Program-made: the position numbers and the translations under genes
NCBI RefSeq assembly: GCF_001612945.1
Contig: NZ_BDBK01000001.1
Span: 1,240,001-1,304,000 of the forward strand
Direction of reading: 5' to 3'
DNA length: 64,000 bases
DNA from: Nocardia inohanensis NBRC 100128
Lineage (GTDB): Bacteria > Actinomycetota > Actinomycetes > Mycobacteriales > Mycobacteriaceae
In this document: piece by piece, positions 60,750 through 64,000 of the stretch
How the letters are laid out: each line of letters starts with the position of its first letter
Position numbering within the stretch: the first letter of the stretch is position 1
Notes under the pieces: model-generated
Seen by the model: the letters and a program-made list of their open reading frames with translations, nothing else
What the model was told of the DNA's origin: nothing
Database searches by the model: none

Positions 60750-61712
60750 TCAGCGACCGTTGACGGTGCCGTCGCCGTACACCAGCAGGTTCGACAGGCT
60801 CTCGAAGATCGGCAGCCCGGTCTTGATCTCCAGGTAGGCGAACTGGCCCTGCGGGTTCACCTCCAGGAACCAGAACTCGCCGTCCCGGCCGACCCGCAGA
60901 TCCAGCACGCCGAAAGCCAGCCCCAGCGCGCCCATCAGCGTGGTCAGGGACTTGCTCACCGACGCGGGCAAGCGGTCGGCGGTGAACGCCACCGTGGTGT
61001 CCAGGCGCGAATCCACCCGCCCCACACCGGATTGCGAGTCGATGCGCACCACCCACTCGATGCCGTCCACCCACACGATGCGCAGATCGCATTCGGCGTG
61101 CACGTAATCCTGGAAGATGGTGGGCGAATCGCTGATCGTCGTCAACCGGGGCAGATCCGCCGCCGTCACGATGCGCGTCTCGGTGAACGCGCCGCGCCCG
61201 GTACCGGTGCGCTTGTAAACCACTGGGCCGGGCCGGGATTCGATGAAGCCCAGCGCCTCGTCCGGATCATTGGTGATGAGGGTCTCCGGCACCGCGAAAC
61301 CGGCGCGATGGGCCGTCTCCAGCTGCACGATCTTACGGCTGGCGGTGCGATCGGCCCCGGGATCGTTGACCCACAGCGCCGGCATGGACCACAGCAGGCC
61401 CTGGAGGAACCCGTCGCATTCGGCGCGGCGGTAGGCGTCGTCCTCGGCGCGCGCGCTCGCCGGGACCACACACGGATGGGGGCGCCGCCACCAGACCGAG
61501 GTGACGTCGTCCAGGCCCAGCACATGGGACAGGGAACGGGCGGTGCCGTCGCGGCCGAGCCGGAAAGTGCCGTGCTCGCGCGGGAAGTCGCGCATATCGA
61601 GGCGAATCGCGGTGTGCGCGTGGTGTTTCCGCAGGGTGGCGGCGAGCGCGTCGCCATGCAGGTCTTCGGCTTCGGTGACGATGAGCACCGACCCCGTGCT
61701 GCGGGGGGTCAT
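60750..61712 (-). CDS. ATP-grasp ligase, MvdC/MvdD (graspetide synthetase)-like
   Basis: The 320-residue protein has the pre-ATP-grasp N-terminal domain (VLIVTEAEDLHGDALA, then DFPREHGTFRL) and an ATP-grasp core: Lys in VVYKRTGTGRG, the acidic strand FQDYVHAECDLRIVWVDG, and the metal/ATP motif EVNPQGQF at 284-291. EVNP-x-GQ is typical of the peptide ligases MvdC, MvdD and PsnB, which join Asp/Glu side chains to Thr/Ser or Lys of a precursor peptide. ATG 61712 lies 11 bases after the stop of the 153-residue protein upstream, the presumed precursor. Nothing else of a RiPP pathway (protease, transporter, methyltransferase) is adjacent. Confidence 0.85.
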   Translation of the reverse strand: MTPRSTGSVLIVTEAEDLHGDALAATLRKHHAHTAIRLDMRDFPREHGTFRLGRDGTARSLSHVLGLDDVTSVWWRRPHPCVVPASARAEDDAYRRAECDGFLQGLLWSMPALWVNDPGADRTASRKIVQLETAHRAGFAVPETLITNDPDEALGFIESRPGPVVYKRTGTGRGAFTETRIVTAADLPRLTTISDSPTIFQDYVHAECDLRIVWVDGIEWVVRIDSQSGVGRVDSRLDTTVAFTADRLPASVSKSLTTLMGALGLAFGVLDLRVGRDGEFWFLEVNPQGQFAYLEIKTGLPIFESLSNLLVYGDGTVNGR

Positions 61713-61723
61713 GCGTGGAACCG

Positions 61724-62185
61724 TCAATCCAGGCTGTCGCAGGCGACGCCGTCGTCGCTGCCGTTGTGTGAGCGGGTCTGGCAGCAGGTCATGGTGGCCC
61801 CGCCGATGCCGGGTGCGGGCGCGAGTTCGAGTCCGCGGGCCCAGATTTCGGTGAGCCGCCGCAATTCGTCGTCGCCGCGGGCGGGGGAGTACTGCTGGGG
61901 CAGGGTCAGCGGGCGCTCGGTCCGCTCGATGCGACGGCGCTGCGTGAAATCGGCTGTGACGCCGTCACGCACCCGCACCAGCACCGGACGGCCCTCGCAA
62001 GAGCCCTGCGCCACCGCAATATCCCAGTCGGTGACATCGACGATATCGCTCCACCGGAAGGTCCAGGTGCCGTCGGAGACGCGCACACTGACATGACGAT
62101 CGGTGGCTGCTACAAGGTAGCCGGATAGCGGTGGCGCGGTGGCCCCGAGCGGGGCCGAAGTGCTGCGGTGGAGGGCGCCGGTCAT
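61724..62185 (-). CDS. Candidate graspetide-type precursor with folded leader
   Basis: I do not recognise a named family. The 153-residue protein has an N-terminal beta-rich segment (about 20-80, with SGYLVAATDRHVSVRVSDG and later RPVLVRVRDG), a Gln/Arg-rich helix (about 97-120), then Gly128-Gly129 and a 24-residue tail (130-153). The tail holds three Thr, three Ser, four Asp and three Cys (134, 135, 149) and no Lys: the side chains needed for ester crosslinks by the ligase encoded next. Leader length and the Cys content are unusual for a graspetide. GGAG six bases before ATG supports the start. It could instead be an unrelated small protein cotranscribed with the ligase. Confidence 0.6.
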   Translation of the reverse strand: MTGALHRSTSAPLGATAPPLSGYLVAATDRHVSVRVSDGTWTFRWSDIVDVTDWDIAVAQGSCEGRPVLVRVRDGVTADFTQRRRIERTERPLTLPQQYSPARGDDELRRLTEIWARGLELAPAPGIGGATMTCCQTRSHNGSDDGVACDSLD

Positions 62186-62278
62186 GCTGAACTCCGATCT
62201 GCTCGGGATTTGCTGCGGGGCCGAGCGTGATCTGAATCATATCCCGCGCGGCCCGTGGATCGGTCCGCATCGAAAGAT

Positions 62279-62315
62279 TTCCGCGCGCCCGGCAAACTTT
62301 GCCGGGCGCGCGGAA
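62279..62315 (-). terminator. Very strong hairpin terminator of thioesterase gene
   Basis: Arms TTCCGCGCGCCCGGCAAA (62279-62296) and TTTGCCGGGCGCGCGGAA (62298-62315) pair over 18 bases around one base. The hairpin lies 63 bases after the thioesterase stop and 93 bases upstream of the start of the ligase unit, insulating the two. Confidence 0.8.
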
Positions 62316-62378
62316 TCCACTTGGGCCTAAAGATTTTCGCCGCGCGCGGGGGTGTACCCGCAGGCGGTCAGCGACTGC

Positions 62379-62795
62379 TCAGAGACCGAGTACCTCGGGC
62401 GATTCGGCGATCTCGCGCATTGCCGCGCCCGGATCCGCAACAAGTTTGCGGGCCTTCAGATCCATCACGCCCCCGACCACGTCGATCTGCGCGGACACCG
62501 TCCCGTCCAGCTTGGTGACGAACTGGCGCATCTTGAAAACCTTGCCGCCCGCCCACTCGAACTCGCAGCTCACCGTGACTTCGTCGCCGCCGTGCAGCTC
62601 ACGGAAGTACTTGATGTTGTTCTCCAGCACGATCGGCCCGATCCCCGAGGCGATCATCTTCTCCTCCTGGATGCCCGCCGCCCGCAACAACTCCCACCGG
62701 GCGTGCTCGGCGTACTGGAGGTAGACGGCCTGGTTCAGATGGCCGTTGATGTCGAGCTCATAGCCGCGGACGGTGACGGGAACGGAGAAAGCCAT
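62379..62795 (-). CDS. Hotdog-fold acyl-CoA thioesterase
   Basis: The 138-residue protein is a 4-hydroxybenzoyl-CoA-thioesterase-like hotdog. The motif YELDINGHLNQAVYLQYAEH places Asp15 as the catalytic acid, and the central helix follows. Such enzymes hydrolyse acyl- or aryl-CoA thioesters. ATG 62795 gives the usual family length; an in-frame ATG at 62828 would add 11 residues. It stands alone with a strong terminator. Confidence 0.87.
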   Translation of the reverse strand: MAFSVPVTVRGYELDINGHLNQAVYLQYAEHARWELLRAAGIQEEKMIASGIGPIVLENNIKYFRELHGGDEVTVSCEFEWAGGKVFKMRQFVTKLDGTVSAQIDVVGGVMDLKARKLVADPGAAMREIAESPEVLGL

Positions 62796-62931
62796 ATAAC
62801 GGACAACCACCACCGGAACCCTCTTCATCCGGTATACGGCGTGGTCTACCGCACATTCGTGGCGATTGCCGAGCTATTCACCCGAGCGCCGGGCGGCGGT
62901 CCATTAGCCGGGCTGACGTGACCGGTCGGTC

Positions 62932-63429
62932 TCAGCGGCGGCCGGCATTGCGCTCGGCCCACCAATCCTGGCGGTCCACGAAATGGTTGTCGTAGTCTTC
63001 GCCGGCCTGCGCCAGCTCGGTGAAGTCGGCTTCGCCCTTGGAGATTCGATCCAGCAGCCGGAAGTAGCCGAAGCGCTCGACGCCGGGCATCAGGGCGATC
63101 ATGATGCGCGCGCCGCTGTCCGGGGTGGCGCCGAAGGCGTGCGGCATCAGCTTGGGCACGATGATCGACCCGCCTGCCCCGACCGTGACGATCTCATCCC
63201 CGGCCAGCAGCTGCAATTCGCCGTCCGCGACGTAGAACAGTTCGTCGGAGCGGGTGTGGAAGTGCGGCGCGGCCCCGTCGGCGCCCTGCTTCATGGTGAC
63301 CTCGAGGGTGCTGACCGCGCCGTGCGCCTCGCCGGCGTCGATCAGCAGTCGCATGGTGACGTCGGGTGTCACCAGCACCTCGCCCTCCTGCGGCTGACGG
63401 ATGATGACCGGTCGCGACGTGGTGTTCAT
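62932..63429 (-). CDS. Cupin-domain protein
   Basis: The 165-residue protein is a single cupin. Metal ligands are His56, His58 and Glu63 in APHFHTRSDELFYV, with the fourth His in the second motif (PKLMPHAFG). It might be a small dioxygenase, isomerase or binding protein. It is divergent from the MarR gene, with palindromic sites between them, and is probably controlled by it. Confidence 0.85.
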   Translation of the reverse strand: MNTTSRPVIIRQPQEGEVLVTPDVTMRLLIDAGEAHGAVSTLEVTMKQGADGAAPHFHTRSDELFYVADGELQLLAGDEIVTVGAGGSIIVPKLMPHAFGATPDSGARIMIALMPGVERFGYFRLLDRISKGEADFTELAQAGEDYDNHFVDRQDWWAERNAGRR

Positions 63430-63437
63430 GGCAAGCT

Positions 63438-63488
63438 CCGAACTATTCGGTGATTTATAATTCGCTACCGAACTATATAGCAGCGAAT
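63438..63488. promoter_or_regulatory. MarR-type operators between cupin and MarR genes
   Basis: CCGAACTATTCGG (63438-63450) is a perfect dyad with spacer CTA. ATTCGCT (63460-63466) and AGCGAAT (63482-63488) form a second with a 15-base spacer that repeats CCGAACTAT. Both lie in the 71-base divergent gap. Confidence 0.6.
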
Positions 63489-63500
63489 AGAATCCTGTCC

Positions 63501-64000
63501 ATGGGTGAGATGAAAGAGGACGCGGTGGACGTCATCGCGGCACAGTGGCATCGGGAACGACCGGACCTCGACCTCGAGGCGATGGGCATCATCGGCCGCC
63601 TGGGCCGGCTCTCCATCGTGGCGGGACGCCGGGTCGAGCAGGTGTTCACCGCACACGGATTGCAGCGCGGCGAGTTCGATGTGATTGCGGCACTACGCCG
63701 TTCGGGAAACCCCTACGAACTCAACCCGTCGGTGCTCGCGGATACCCTGATGCTCTCGCGCGCGGGCATGACCGGTCGGCTGGACCGGCTCGAATCGGCG
63801 GGCCTGGTGCGCCGGATCGCCGACGCGGGGGACCGGCGGGCGGTGAAGGTGGGTCTGACCGACCGCGGCCTCGAGCTCATCGATCTGGTGATCACCGAGC
63901 ACACCGAGAACGAGACCCGGCTGCTGTCGGTGCTGTCCGCACAGGATCGCAAGGACCTCGACCGGATCGCGAGAATCCTGCTGGCGGACCTGGAGGCTTG
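63501..64000 (+). CDS. MarR-family regulator, cut by window end
   Basis: The frame from ATG 63501 stays open to the end of the window (166 codons). It has the MarR winged-helix layout: helices with LGRLSIVAGRRVEQVFTAHG, the HTH NPSVLADTLMLSRAGMTGRL and the wing GLVRRIADAGDRRAVKV, then a dimerisation helix. MarR proteins usually bind phenolic or oxidised ligands. It is divergent from the cupin gene. Confidence 0.88.
   Translation, partial: MGEMKEDAVDVIAAQWHRERPDLDLEAMGIIGRLGRLSIVAGRRVEQVFTAHGLQRGEFDVIAALRRSGNPYELNPSVLADTLMLSRAGMTGRLDRLESAGLVRRIADAGDRRAVKVGLTDRGLELIDLVITEHTENETRLLSVLSAQDRKDLDRIARILLADLEA

Noticed and set aside
1..64000. tRNA, rRNA, CRISPR array, transposase, integrase or attachment site
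   Set aside because: I looked for T-loop-like GTTCGANTC blocks in gaps, direct repeats with spacers and DDE or recombinase motifs and found none that hold up.

Overview
The window reads as chromosomal DNA of a high-GC actinomycete of the Nocardia/Rhodococcus/Mycobacterium group, most likely Nocardia or a close relative. The reasons are GC-rich third codon positions throughout and a typical mycolata gene set: F420-type LLM oxidoreductases, a HadA/HadB-like fused dehydratase, an NRPS-like carboxylic acid reductase, an Acg-type nitroreductase, a dormancy-type HPF, a Pls/PosA-type NRPS-like membrane protein, an M. tuberculosis Rv1473/Rv1473A-like gene pair, and many TetR regulators (seven intact, one broken). 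I see no rRNA, tRNA, CRISPR array, transposase or integrase. Most of the window looks like stable chromosome with catabolic and regulatory cassettes.

Layout. 0-10.9 kb: a LysR gene cut by the window edge, an SBF-like transporter, a DUF2236 oxygenase with a divergent TetR, a GlxA-type regulator with a stand-alone DJ-1/PfpI protein, a P450, a lipoprotein serine hydrolase, and a TetR/phosphotransferase/LLM run. 11-17.3 kb: a PucR-like regulator, a two-hotdog dehydratase with a damaged second active site, a secreted lipase, a TetR, an ABC1/UbiB kinase and a DUF4190 membrane protein. 17.3-20.3 kb: a small accessory block with a decayed class III dioxygenase-like gene, a Cys-His orphan protein, a YtrA-type GntR whose perfect operator covers its own start codon, its overlapping membrane/zinc-ribbon partner, and a lipoprotein. 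20.4-28.2 kb: a DEAD-box helicase with a structured leader, an MFS exporter with a divergent TetR-LLM pair and twin operators, a 3-hydroxyisobutyrate-dehydrogenase-like enzyme, gene debris, and a small paralogue joined to a hydrolase.

28.2-37.6 kb: an M1 peptidase translationally coupled to a 1320-residue NRPS-like acyl/membrane protein, an AI-2E family permease, and a P450 pair in which the first member lacks ExxR (CYP157-like) and the second is canonical (CYP154-like). 37.6-42.4 kb looks like a hypoxia/dormancy island: HPF, a small membrane protein, an Acg nitroreductase, a flavodoxin, a SHOCT protein and a hydrolase. DosR/DevR-like boxes lie at the same offset before two of these genes and, in weaker form, in a third promoter region. 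42.4-50 kb: an ECF sigma factor with its DGPF partner, carboxylic acid reductase, aldehyde dehydrogenase and a TetR. 50.2-55.2 kb: a divergent TetR and a four-gene oxidative operon (ferritin-like hydrolase, ferredoxin reductase, Baeyer-Villiger-type monooxygenase, SDR).

55.3-64 kb: an RDD protein, an ICMT-like protein with a TetR, a junction where a DUF1772/TetR divergent pair has lost both 5' ends, the ABC-F/HTH pair, and then a two-gene unit of a MvdC/MvdD-like ATP-grasp ligase behind a 153-residue protein. That protein ends in a double-glycine and a short tail rich in Cys, Thr, Ser and Asp. This last unit is the best candidate for an undescribed system: a graspetide-type RiPP with a folded leader. 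The window ends with a thioesterase, a cupin and a divergent MarR gene that runs off the edge.
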